Source: Paenibacillus_AB sp036577625
Lineage (GTDB): Bacteria > Bacillota > Bacilli > Paenibacillales > NBRC-103111
Length of the DNA: 64,000 bases
Assembly: GCF_036577625.1 (NCBI RefSeq)
Contig: NZ_JARBDC010000033.1
Span: 1 to 64,000 of the forward strand
Reading direction: 5' to 3'
Part shown: piece after piece, positions 42,317 through 50,673 of the stretch
Numbering within the stretch: position 1 is the first letter of the stretch
Layout: the number at the start of each line of letters is the position of its first letter
Made by a program: the position numbers and the translations under genes
Notes under the pieces: generated by a model
Seen by the model: only the letters and a program-made list of their open reading frames with translations
What the model was told of the DNA's origin: nothing
Database searches by the model: none

Positions 42317-43423
42317 ATGGCGCTCAAAATCGGCATCGTAGGGTTAAACGGCATCGGCAAAAACCATGCCGCCTGCTACCAGGAAGACGAGCTTGCGGAC
42401 TTGATCGCGGTATGCGACGTCGTCAAGGAAAGAGCGGATGCGGTTGCGGAGAAATACGGCATCAAAGCGTACTACAGCTTGAAGGACATGATCGAAAACG
42501 AGCCCGACCTGCAAATCGTCGACGTGACGACGGGCGGCATCGATAACGGCAGCTGGCATTTCGAGCCGGCGATGGAGGCGGTCGGCTACGGCAAGCACGT
42601 CCTCGTCGAAAAGCCGATTTGCCACGACGTGCGGCAGGCGCGGGAGCTCGTCGCCTTCGCGGAAAAACAGAACGTCTACCTCGGCTGCAACTTGAACCAT
42701 TATTTTACGAAGCCGGCCGAGCGGGCCAAGCAGTATATCGACAACGGCGACATCGGAGAGCTCGTGTACTGTCTCGCCAAGATGGGCTTCAACGGCGGCG
42801 AGCTCAATTACGCGCTTGCCAAATCGCCGAAAGTGAACGGCCACCCGTATTTTCACATGAAGGCGTTTTTGACGCATCCGTTCAGCGTCATGAGACATTT
42901 CTGCGGCGACATTACGCATATTCAGACGTTCTCCGACCGTCCGGGCTTCCGGCGCAGCGCCGGCGACGTCATGGTGTCGATCAACAGCATACACGTCAAG
43001 TTCGCGAACGGCGGCGTCGGCTATTTGCTCAGCCAGCGGGGCGACGCGGCGTACGGTCTCGGCGGCTGGTGGAGCGTGGAGGTGGCCGGAACGCGAGGCA
43101 CGTTCTGCATCGAAAACTGCGTCGAAAAAGTGTCGTACTGGAAGGCGGAGAAAGGCATTCCGGCGATCAGCTCGCAGCCGGCGCCGGAAGTGACCGACTT
43201 CGGCACGACCGATTTCAACCGGACGTTCAACAACCGGCTGCACGCGTTTCTCGAGGACGTCTCGAACGGAGTGCCGCGCGACCAGCTGCGCGCGAACGGC
43301 CGGGACGCGCTGGCCGTACTGGAATATACGTTCGCCGTCATCGAATCGTACGAGCGCGGCGGCGAGCTCGTCCGCCCGCACGCGCTGCCGCCGCTGACCG
43401 GCGACCCGCATTTCATGAAATAA
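42317..43423 (+). CDS. Gfo/Idh/MocA family oxidoreductase
   Basis: The 368-residue product has Rossmann motif IGIVGLNGIGKNHAACYQ, catalytic Lys in LVEKPICHDV and a late HPFSVMRHFCGDITH region. GGAG lies 9 bp before ATG 42317. An in-frame GTG at 42269 would add 16 residues unlike the family and is less likely. It is followed at 31 bp by the isomerase gene. Together with that gene it resembles two-step redox/epimerisation modules for cyclic polyols or sugars. Substrate unknown. Confidence 0.88.
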   Translation: MALKIGIVGLNGIGKNHAACYQEDELADLIAVCDVVKERADAVAEKYGIKAYYSLKDMIENEPDLQIVDVTTGGIDNGSWHFEPAMEAVGYGKHVLVEKPICHDVRQARELVAFAEKQNVYLGCNLNHYFTKPAERAKQYIDNGDIGELVYCLAKMGFNGGELNYALAKSPKVNGHPYFHMKAFLTHPFSVMRHFCGDITHIQTFSDRPGFRRSAGDVMVSINSIHVKFANGGVGYLLSQRGDAAYGLGGWWSVEVAGTRGTFCIENCVEKVSYWKAEKGIPAISSQPAPEVTDFGTTDFNRTFNNRLHAFLEDVSNGVPRDQLRANGRDALAVLEYTFAVIESYERGGELVRPHALPPLTGDPHFMK

Positions 43424-43454
43424 GCCGGAATTCCGGCGGACGGAGGAATCCGAT

Positions 43455-44258
43455 ATGATCAAGCTCGGCGTTAACTCGGTTTTGTTCAAACATTTCGGCT
43501 TTGCCGAGGCGGCAAAGCAAATCGCGCTGTGCGGCTACGACGGCGTGGAAATCGCGGCCATCCAGGGGATGTGCGAGCATCTCGACCTGAGCCGGTGGAA
43601 AGAGCAGAAAGAGGAGCTGCAAGCGATCGTCGCCGAAAACGGTCTCGAGTTTTTGTCGACGGAGGTCGCTTCTCTGAGCGAGGACAGGCTGCTGCCCGCC
43701 TTCGAAGCGGCGGCCGAAATCGGCATCCCGGTCGTCAACGTCGGACCGGGCGGCAAGCTCGGCGTCGAGGAGGACGTTCGGGCGTCGATCGAGAAGCTGG
43801 CGCGGATGTCCGAACGGGCGGCGTCCTACGGCGTTACGCTGTGCGTGAAGGCGCATGTCGGCAATGCGATTTACAATACGCCGACGACGCTCAGGGCGAT
43901 GAGCGAAATCAGCTCCCCGGCGTTCGGCATCGACATGGACCCGAGCCACATCCACCGCGCCGGCGAAAACGCCGAGGAAGCGCTCCCGGCCGTGCTGAGC
44001 CGCGTGAAGCATATTCATATTCGCGACTGCAAAGGCCGCGAGAAAGGGCCCGGGCCGATCGAGCTGCAGGCGTGCGGGCGCGGCGACATCGACTTGTTCG
44101 GCTACTGCAAGGCGATGGTCGACGGCGGCTACGACGGTCCGGTCGTGCTGGAAGTGATCGGGGCGACTCCCGACCATACGCTCGCCCAGGTGTCGATCGT
44201 GGCCGCGGAATCGTACGGCTATTTGAACGGGTGCCTGAAGCGGCTCGGCGCCCGCTGA
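43455..44258 (+). CDS. Sugar phosphate isomerase/epimerase family protein (IolE/IolI-like TIM barrel)
   Basis: The 267-residue product has the xylose-isomerase-like TIM-barrel fold, with metal-site segments FLSTEVASLSED, GPGGKLG, VKAHVGNAIYNT, FGIDMDPSHIHRAG and VKHIHIRDCKG. The last three normally carry the divalent metal ligands. GGAGGAATCCG precedes the ATG. It sits between an oxidoreductase and a sulfatase-fold gene, 38 bp before the latter. It might epimerise or dehydrate the product of the neighbouring dehydrogenases. Confidence 0.88.
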   Translation: MIKLGVNSVLFKHFGFAEAAKQIALCGYDGVEIAAIQGMCEHLDLSRWKEQKEELQAIVAENGLEFLSTEVASLSEDRLLPAFEAAAEIGIPVVNVGPGGKLGVEEDVRASIEKLARMSERAASYGVTLCVKAHVGNAIYNTPTTLRAMSEISSPAFGIDMDPSHIHRAGENAEEALPAVLSRVKHIHIRDCKGREKGPGPIELQACGRGDIDLFGYCKAMVDGGYDGPVVLEVIGATPDHTLAQVSIVAAESYGYLNGCLKRLGAR

Positions 44259-44296
44259 ACGGAACGGAATTGCGCCAATCGAAGGAGGAACTGTAC

Positions 44297-45676
44297 ATGG
44301 CAGCGAAAAAACCGAACGTCATCGTATTCGGCATCGACAGCTTGCGCCGCGATCATATGAGCGCATACGGCTATTCCCGCTTGACGACGCCGCATTTGGA
44401 CAAAATCGCGTCCGAAGGCGTTTTGTTCGAGCAGCATTTCAGCCCGAGCATTCCGACGACGCCCGCCTACGCGGCGATGCTGACCGGCATGGACGTGTTC
44501 GGCACCGACGTCGTGGCGCTGCGGCACCAGGGGCCGCTCGGCGGGCATGTGCGGACGCTCGCCGAGGTGCTCGGCGACAACGGCTACAATACGACGTGCG
44601 TCGGCTTTACCGGAAACCCGTCGTCGCGCGGCTTCCAAACGTATTTGAACTATGAATCGTGGCATCCCGACGAAACCGGACGGGCGCCGAAGGCGCACAA
44701 CTTGAATCGCGTGGCGATTCCGGAGCTGGAGCGGCTCGCCGGCGACGACAAACCGTTTTTCCTGTTTTTGCGCCATATGGACCCGCACTCGCCGTATTTG
44801 CCGCCGCAGCCTTACGAGCGGACGTTTTACGGCGGCAACGAGAAAGACCCGGCCAACCGTTCGATGGAGCCGGTGTACAATTTCAAGCCGTTCGCCGATT
44901 TTCTGAAATCGTGGATTCCGGAAGGCGTGACCGATTCCGACTACGTCTGCGCGCAATACGACGGGGCCGTCGCTTATATGGATGCGTGCATCCAGGCGAT
45001 TTTCGCGAAGCTCGACGCGCTCGGACTGACCGAAGAGACGCTCATCGTCATTACGTCCGATCACGGCGAGACGCTGTACGAGCACGACTGCTATTTCGAC
45101 CATCACGGCCTGTACGACTGCACGCTCGTCGTTCCGCTTATTTTGAAATACCCGGGCGTGCTGCCGGCCGGCAAACGGTTCGCCGGCGTATCGCTCATAC
45201 AGGACATTATGCCGACCGTCCTCGACCTGCTCGGGATCGAAACGGACATCGCGTTCGACGGCCGCAACCTCGCCCGCTGGATCGACGGCGAGACGATTGA
45301 GCCCGTCAGCGAGTTTTACATTACCGAGTGCACATGGATGCGCAAGCACGGCTGGCGGACGCCGGAATGGAAGCTGATTCGCGCGCTCGAGCCGGATTTC
45401 CACTTCAAGCCGGAGGTCGAGCTGTACAACCTGATCCGCGATCCGGACGAAAACGTCAACCTGGCGGAGAAGGAGCCGGAGGTCGTCGCGCTGCTCGAGA
45501 AGCGGATGCTGGACCATATCGCCAAGCGCGAAGCGGAGACGAACCGGCCGAACCCGATTTATACGAACGTGAACTGGCACGGCAAAGGCAAGCCGTTCGC
45601 CTCGTCGCAGGAGGCTTACGATTCGCTGTACATCGGCTCGATCGTGAACGCCCGCACGCTGCAGGAGAAAAAATAG
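44297..45676 (+). CDS. Sulfatase-fold (alkaline phosphatase superfamily) enzyme with Thr at the nucleophile position
   Basis: The 459-residue product has the N-terminal metal motif VIVFGIDSLRRDHM, PHLDKIASEGVLF, and the late TSDHGETLYEHDCYFDHHGLYD, all sulfatase-type. At the usual CxPxR site it has T54-T-P-A-Y58: the Cys or Ser that becomes formylglycine is Thr, and the Arg is Tyr. Thr nucleophiles are known in LtaS and phosphoethanolamine transferases of the same superfamily. It may therefore be a phosphohydrolase or phospho/sulfotransferase, not a standard sulfatase. There is no signal peptide. GAAGGAGG precedes the ATG. It is paralogous to 47302-48717. Confidence 0.82.
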   Translation: MAAKKPNVIVFGIDSLRRDHMSAYGYSRLTTPHLDKIASEGVLFEQHFSPSIPTTPAYAAMLTGMDVFGTDVVALRHQGPLGGHVRTLAEVLGDNGYNTTCVGFTGNPSSRGFQTYLNYESWHPDETGRAPKAHNLNRVAIPELERLAGDDKPFFLFLRHMDPHSPYLPPQPYERTFYGGNEKDPANRSMEPVYNFKPFADFLKSWIPEGVTDSDYVCAQYDGAVAYMDACIQAIFAKLDALGLTEETLIVITSDHGETLYEHDCYFDHHGLYDCTLVVPLILKYPGVLPAGKRFAGVSLIQDIMPTVLDLLGIETDIAFDGRNLARWIDGETIEPVSEFYITECTWMRKHGWRTPEWKLIRALEPDFHFKPEVELYNLIRDPDENVNLAEKEPEVVALLEKRMLDHIAKREAETNRPNPIYTNVNWHGKGKPFASSQEAYDSLYIGSIVNARTLQEKK

Positions 45677-45720
45677 CTGGAAGCCGCGGCGACGACGGCC
45701 TTCGGAAAGGAAGAACGACG

Positions 45721-46755
45721 ATGATTCGAGTCGCCGTAATCGGCGTCAACCATATCGGCAACATTCATTGCGAGGCGTACCGCCGCCACCCCGACACCGA
45801 GCTTGCCGCCGTCTGCGACCTGCTGCCGGAGCGGGCGCAGGCGGCCGCGTCCCGGCACGGCGTGCCGGCCTACACGGACATGGCGGAAATGCTCGCCGGC
45901 GAAGCGATCGACGCGGTCGTCGTCGCCACGGCGGGAGTGGAGAAGGGCAGCCACCATTTCGCTCCCGTCATGACGGCGATCGCGGCGGGCAAAGACGTGC
46001 TCGTGGAGAAGCCGATCTCGAACCGGATCGACGAGGCGCGGCAAATGGTCGCCTTCGCCCGGGAGAAGGGCGTCCGCTTCGCCTGCAATTTGAACCACCG
46101 CTTCGCGCCGGCCGCGTATCGCGCCAAACGTCTCGTCGACGAGGGCAGGCTCGGAACGCCGCTGTTTCTCAACATGCGGCTGACGATCCGCAATCCGCAG
46201 GACGATGCCGAATGGCTCCATATGCGGGCGTTGCACCCCCATTCGATCGACGTCATGCGCTACTTCGGCGGCGATATCAAACGGGTGCAGTCGTTTATGA
46301 CGAAGGCGCCCGGACGGAACGTATGGTCGACCGTATCGGTCAACGTCCAGTTCGCTAGCGGGGCGGTCGGGCATTTGACGGGGAGCTACGACATGTCGAT
46401 GCGCCATCCGATCGAATTTTGCGAGGTTGCCGGCAGCGAAGGCCGGCTCGTCATCGACAACGTGTACGAGCAGATGACGTTTTACCCGCATCAATCGGAC
46501 GACTTGATCGTATACCGCAACCCGATATTCGGCGGCATGCAAGGGTTTGACGATACGTTCCGGCGGCGGATCGACCGGTTCGTGGAACAGATCAAAGCCG
46601 GCGACCCCCCGGACCGCATCGACGGTTCCGGCGCCGAGGCGCTGGCGGCGCAGGAGACGATCGAAGCCGCCATCCGCTCGCACGAGCTTGGCGGCGTCCC
46701 CGTGGACGTGCCGGGGGCGGCTGAATGCATAAGCAACGGAGGATCGGCAACATGA
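45721..46755 (+). CDS. Gfo/Idh/MocA family oxidoreductase
   Basis: The 344-residue product has Rossmann motif VAVIGVNHIGNIHCEAYR, catalytic Lys in LVEKPISNR and the region LHPHSIDVMRYFGGDIK. It resembles 42317-43423 in the EKPI and GCNLNH/ACNLNH (before the Lys domain) parts, so they are paralogues. GAAAGGAAGAACGACG precedes the ATG. Its stop overlaps the cysC-like start, and the upstream sulfatase-fold gene is 44 bp away. Confidence 0.88.
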   Translation: MIRVAVIGVNHIGNIHCEAYRRHPDTELAAVCDLLPERAQAAASRHGVPAYTDMAEMLAGEAIDAVVVATAGVEKGSHHFAPVMTAIAAGKDVLVEKPISNRIDEARQMVAFAREKGVRFACNLNHRFAPAAYRAKRLVDEGRLGTPLFLNMRLTIRNPQDDAEWLHMRALHPHSIDVMRYFGGDIKRVQSFMTKAPGRNVWSTVSVNVQFASGAVGHLTGSYDMSMRHPIEFCEVAGSEGRLVIDNVYEQMTFYPHQSDDLIVYRNPIFGGMQGFDDTFRRRIDRFVEQIKAGDPPDRIDGSGAEALAAQETIEAAIRSHELGGVPVDVPGAAECISNGGSAT

Positions 46756-47288
46756 ACGACTTCGGACACGTATTATGGTTTACCGGCTTGTCGGGCGCGG
46801 GCAAAACGACGACGGCCGAACGCGTGAAAGCGCGGCTGCTCGAAAGCGGACGCCGCGTCGAGCTGCTCGACGGCGACGAGCTGCGCGGCACGATATGCAA
46901 AGGACTCGGCTTTACCCGCGAAGATCGGCTTGAGAATGTGAAGCGGATCGTTTACGTGGCCGGGCTGCTGTCGAAGCACGGCGTCGACGTGCTCGTATCG
47001 GCCATAACGCCGTACCGGGAAATGAGGGAATATGCGAGAAGGACGCTGCCCGGATATGTGGAAATATACGTGGAATGTCCGCTCGAGGAATGCGAGCGCC
47101 GCGACGTCAAAGGGCTCTACGCCAAAGCGCGCCGCGGCGAGGTGCGGCATTTTACGGGCATATCCGATCCTTACGAAATTCCGCATCGTCCCGACGTTAC
47201 GATCGGCACGTTAACCGGCACGTTGGACGAAAACGCAGAGACCGTCCTGGCCCATATCGGCATTCGGGCCGGCGCCGCCCGCGCCTAG
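46752..47288 (+). CDS. cysC: Adenylylsulfate (APS) kinase family protein
   Basis: The 178-residue product has Walker A GLSGAGKTT (12-20), LLDGDELRGTICKGLGFTRE, DRLENVKRI, and the signature KGLYAKARRGEVRHFTG followed by ISDPYEIP, the CysC hallmarks. CysC phosphorylates APS at the 3'-OH to give PAPS, the sulfate donor. It starts at 46752 with GGAGGATCGG; the frame continues upstream without such a site. It overlaps the oxidoreductase gene and precedes a sulfatase-fold gene by 13 bp. No sulfurylase, PAPS reductase or sulfotransferase gene is near. A CysC-like kinase acting on another nucleotide-linked substrate is possible. Confidence 0.88.
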   Translation: MNDFGHVLWFTGLSGAGKTTTAERVKARLLESGRRVELLDGDELRGTICKGLGFTREDRLENVKRIVYVAGLLSKHGVDVLVSAITPYREMREYARRTLPGYVEIYVECPLEECERRDVKGLYAKARRGEVRHFTGISDPYEIPHRPDVTIGTLTGTLDENAETVLAHIGIRAGAARA

Positions 47289-47301
47289 TGGAGGGAACCG
47301 G

Positions 47302-48717
47302 ATGAAAATCATACTCGTTTCGCTCGATACGCTCCGCGCCTCCCGGTTAAGCGGCTACGGGTACGGAAAGCCGACAAGCCCGCACCTCGATACGATCGCC
47401 GGGCAGGGGGTGCTGTTCGAACGCGCCTATGCGGCGGACATTCCGACCGAGGTGGCGCATACCGGAATATTTACCGGCAAAGTCGGCTTGACGACCGGCG
47501 TCGTCTCGCACGGCTCCGAGCTGACGCATTTGCCGAAATCGGTCCCGTGGCTGCCGACGATGCTGCGGACGGCCGGCTTCGTCACGGGCGCGGTCGACAA
47601 CCTGTACCAGCTGAAGGAATGGTTCGCCAGAGGGTACCGCTACTATATAAACAGCGTCGGCGGCAACCGCTGGATCGACGGGAAAACGGTAAACGCGCTC
47701 GCCTTTCCGTGGCTCGAGCAGCATAAGGACGACTCGTTTTTTTTGTTTCTTCATTATTGGGACGCCCACACGCCGTATTTGCCGCCGCCGGAGCTCGTTC
47801 CGCCGTTTTACGAGGCCGGGCGCGATCCGTTCGATCCGGCGAACGGCAGCATGGAGCGGGCGTACAATCATTTGGCCTACCCGTTTTTCAAGCACCACCA
47901 TTACGACTTGATCGGCGAAGTGACCGACAGCGACTATTACGACGCGCTGTACGACGCGGAAATCCGCTATTTGGACGACCGGCTGAAGGAGCTCGACCGC
48001 CATCTGGAATCGCTGGGCATCGCGGACGACACGCTGCTCGTTCTGTTCGGGGATCACGGGGAAAGCTTGACCGAGCACGACATTTACTGGGACCATTGCG
48101 GCTTGTACGAGCCGACCGTTCACGTGCCGATCCTGATGCGCTGGCCCGGCCGCATCCCGGAAGGGCGGCGCGTTCCGGGCTTCGTGCAGCAGGTCGACTT
48201 GCTGCCTACGCTGCTCGAAGCGGTCCGCCGGGAACGTCCGCCGGGGATCGACGCCGCAAGGCTTCCGGATCCGGAAGGTATCGACGGCAAAAGCTTATGG
48301 CCGGCGATCGAAGGAAAAGCCGGCGGAACGCACGAGCTTGTCTACTTGAGCGAATGCGCTTGGCAGGCGGCCCGCGGAATACGGACGGACCGCTACAAAT
48401 TCATTCGCACGTACGATTCGGGCCCGTTCATCCGGCCGGAGAGGGAGCTGTACGATTTGCTGGCCGATCCGCACGAGACGGTCAACCTGGCCGCCCGGCA
48501 GCCGGAGCTGGCGAACCGGTTCGAGCGGCTGCTGGACGAGTGGGTAGCGGCCAAGCTGGCGGGACGTCGGGATCCGATGACGCGCCAGCTGGAGGAGGCC
48601 GGGCTGCCGTTTCGGAGGCGGATCGAGCAAATATTGGCGTCGGCGGGAACGACCTGGGACGAATGGCGCCTGGATCCCCGCCGCGAGCGGTTCGACAAGC
48701 TGGTCGGCAAGCATTGA
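47302..48717 (+). CDS. Sulfatase-fold enzyme with Thr at the nucleophile position, second copy
   Basis: The 471-residue product has IILVSLDTLRASRLSGYGYG, then PHLDTIAGQGVLFERAY, and LFGDHGESLTEHDIYWDHCGLYE. The nucleophile region is IPT49-E-V-A-H53, again with Thr in place of Cys and without the P/R of the formylglycine motif. It differs from 44297-45676 in the neighbouring residues. GGAGGGAACCGG precedes the ATG, 13 bp after cysC, so they are likely co-transcribed. No signal peptide. A transferase or phosphatase role is as likely as sulfatase activity. Confidence 0.82.
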   Translation: MKIILVSLDTLRASRLSGYGYGKPTSPHLDTIAGQGVLFERAYAADIPTEVAHTGIFTGKVGLTTGVVSHGSELTHLPKSVPWLPTMLRTAGFVTGAVDNLYQLKEWFARGYRYYINSVGGNRWIDGKTVNALAFPWLEQHKDDSFFLFLHYWDAHTPYLPPPELVPPFYEAGRDPFDPANGSMERAYNHLAYPFFKHHHYDLIGEVTDSDYYDALYDAEIRYLDDRLKELDRHLESLGIADDTLLVLFGDHGESLTEHDIYWDHCGLYEPTVHVPILMRWPGRIPEGRRVPGFVQQVDLLPTLLEAVRRERPPGIDAARLPDPEGIDGKSLWPAIEGKAGGTHELVYLSECAWQAARGIRTDRYKFIRTYDSGPFIRPERELYDLLADPHETVNLAARQPELANRFERLLDEWVAAKLAGRRDPMTRQLEEAGLPFRRRIEQILASAGTTWDEWRLDPRRERFDKLVGKH

Positions 48718-48800
48718 TTTGCCCGGAACAAGCCGGGAGGCCGGGCCGCCCGACGCCGGAGCGACCCGGTGCCGATTCGCGCAGGCGGGGAGCGATGCGG

Positions 48801-49703
48801 ATGCAGCGAGTGATTCGAAGCAGCGGACTGATGAAGGACGAATTTCCGTTTTGGATTACGAGACAAATACAAGGCGAGCTCGACGAGCACGGACACGAGT
48901 TCGTCGAGCTCGTCTACGTCGTGCACGGCGCGGGCGTGCACATCTTCGAAGGGACGGAGTACGAGGTCGGCTCCGGAGACGTGTACATCATCAATCCGGG
49001 CGAAATGCACGCCTACTCGGTGAGGGACGGAGAGCGGATGGAAATCGTCAACTGTCTGTTCATGCCGTCCTTCATTCCCGACGCGCTTTTGAAAGAACTG
49101 CAAATTTCGGCGTCCATGGACTATTTTTACGTCCATCCGTTTATGCAGCCGGACGTCCGCTTCAATCGTCATTTGACGCTGCACGGCCAGGACGCGGTGC
49201 ACGTCCTCGGCCTGCTGGACAGCATGATTCGCGAAATCGGCAGCCGCGCTCCGGGCCATATGACGATCATTCGGCTGCAGCTGATCGAGCTGCTCGTGCT
49301 GCTGTCGCGCTATTACGCGTTGATGCAGGGCGGCGGCACGGCATCGTCGCCGCGGCGGATGGAGCGGGAGATTACGGCAAGGCGCATTTACGGCTATTTG
49401 GAACGAAATTACGACAAAAAAATTACGCTCGAGTCGCTCGCCGGGCTGTTCAACGTCGGCATCCGCCAGCTGAACCGCCTGGTCAAGCAGGAGTTCGGCC
49501 GGAGCATGATCGACGTGCTGCACGACATTCGCATCGCGCGGGCGAAGCGGCTTTTGTCCGAATCGGACGAGAAGGTGATTACCGTCGCGGCGCTCGTCGG
49601 CTACGACGACCCGTCCTTCTTCAACAGGCTGTTCGTCCGCCAGGTCGGCTGTTCGCCGAGCCGGTACCGCCAAAGTCTCGAACGCAGGGAGCCCCGCGCG
49701 TAG
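48801..49703 (+). CDS. AraC family transcriptional regulator
   Basis: This 300-residue regulator has an N-terminal cupin sensor (HEFVELVYVVHGAGVHIFEG, then GDVYIINPGEMHAYSV) and two C-terminal helix-turn-helix motifs (ITLESLAGLFNVGIRQLNRL and ITVAALVGYDDPSFFNRLF, ending QVGCSPSRYRQS). ATG 48801 has GCGGGGAG at good spacing; ATG 48795 is too close to it. It ends the oxidoreductase/sulfatase-fold/cysC cluster in the same direction, so it is the likely local activator responding to a sugar. Confidence 0.88.
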   Translation: MQRVIRSSGLMKDEFPFWITRQIQGELDEHGHEFVELVYVVHGAGVHIFEGTEYEVGSGDVYIINPGEMHAYSVRDGERMEIVNCLFMPSFIPDALLKELQISASMDYFYVHPFMQPDVRFNRHLTLHGQDAVHVLGLLDSMIREIGSRAPGHMTIIRLQLIELLVLLSRYYALMQGGGTASSPRRMEREITARRIYGYLERNYDKKITLESLAGLFNVGIRQLNRLVKQEFGRSMIDVLHDIRIARAKRLLSESDEKVITVAALVGYDDPSFFNRLFVRQVGCSPSRYRQSLERREPRA

Positions 49704-49763
49704 AAGAACCCGGGTCGCGTTCGAGCGAGCGGACCCGCCCGACCGCGGACGTGCCGGCACGAA

Positions 49764-49792
49764 ACGAAGGCGATCCGCCGGATCGCCTTCGT
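49764..49792. terminator. Bidirectional terminator between convergent genes
   Basis: ACGAAGGCGATCC (49764-49776) pairs perfectly with GGATCGCCTTCGT (49780-49792) around GCC, between the AraC gene and the minus-strand cobalamin-type genes. Confidence 0.88.
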
Positions 49793-49801
49793 CTTCCGGC
49801 T

Positions 49802-49829
49802 GCCTGGCTGGTGCCTGGCTGCCTGGCTG
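49802..49829. repeat. Three copies of a 9-bp unit
   Basis: GCCTGGCTG occurs at 49802, 49813 and 49821, immediately downstream of the stop of the minus-strand gene. It may be chance slippage. Confidence 0.4.
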
Positions 49830-49830
49830 C

Positions 49831-50652
49831 TTAGCTGCCGCTTAGCCAGCGGCTCATTTCGTCTTCGTCGTAGGCGGGGTAGACGTCCGGGTGAAGAAGA
49901 CGTCCCAGCTTGTGCAAGCCGGCGACGAGAAGCGGCGACGGTCTGCAATAGAGCGACTCCTCCATGACGTGCACGCGTCCGCCGGCCAGCGCCCGCAGCT
50001 TGTCCGCGCCGTCCCGCTTCGCCACCGTTTCCGGCTTGACGAGCCGTTCCCGTACGCCGACCCAAGCGAGCAACATGTAGTCGGGATCGCGGCGGACCAC
50101 TTCGTCCCAGTCGGTTTTGACGCTGGCCCGATCGTCGTCCGCAAATGCGTTCGCGGCTCCGGCAAGCGCGCTGATTTCGGTCAGCCAGTTGCCGCCGCCC
50201 GGCGTAAATACCGGCTTCGGCCACCATTCCCAGTACAGCGAAGGCTTGCTCGCGCATTCGAGGCTTAGCGCGGCGTAACGTTCCAGCATCGCCTCGAACC
50301 GGCTTCGCGCCCGCTCGGCGGCGGATTCCGCGCCGAGCGCCTCGCCCACGATCGTCATATTGGCGGCGATGTCGGCGAGCTTTTTCGGGCTGAGCGTGAT
50401 GTACGGAACGCCGCGCTCGTTGAGCCCCGCGATGTTCGCTTCCATGCCGGGAACGGTCAGCGAAGCGACGACCAGGTCAGGACGAAGCGCCTCGACGGCG
50501 TCCATGTCGATTTTCATATCCGAGCCGAGCCTCGGCAATCCGGCGACGGACGCCGGCCAATCGGAATAATTGTCGACCCCGACGAGGCTCGGGGCGAAGC
50601 CCATGAAGCCGAGCAGCTCCGTATTGCTCGGGCAAAGGGAGACGATTCTCAT
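49831..50652 (-). CDS. Cobalamin-binding (BtuF-like) protein without signal peptide
   Basis: The 273-residue product begins MRIVSLCPSNTELLGFMGFA, the type III binding-protein fold, with VASLTVPGMEANIAGLNERG and the Trp-rich WEWWPKPVFTPGGGNWLTEI region. It lacks a signal peptide, as do many cytoplasmic cobalamin-binding proteins of Firmicutes. GGAAGGAGCGGC precedes the start. It lies 21 bp after the lipoprotein gene upstream and shares its riboswitch. Its role might be B12 retention or sensing; the ligand is inferred from the riboswitch. Confidence 0.85.
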   Translation of the reverse strand: MRIVSLCPSNTELLGFMGFAPSLVGVDNYSDWPASVAGLPRLGSDMKIDMDAVEALRPDLVVASLTVPGMEANIAGLNERGVPYITLSPKKLADIAANMTIVGEALGAESAAERARSRFEAMLERYAALSLECASKPSLYWEWWPKPVFTPGGGNWLTEISALAGAANAFADDDRASVKTDWDEVVRRDPDYMLLAWVGVRERLVKPETVAKRDGADKLRALAGGRVHVMEESLYCRPSPLLVAGLHKLGRLLHPDVYPAYDEDEMSRWLSGS

Positions 50653-50673
50653 CGCGATGCCGCTCCTTCCCGG

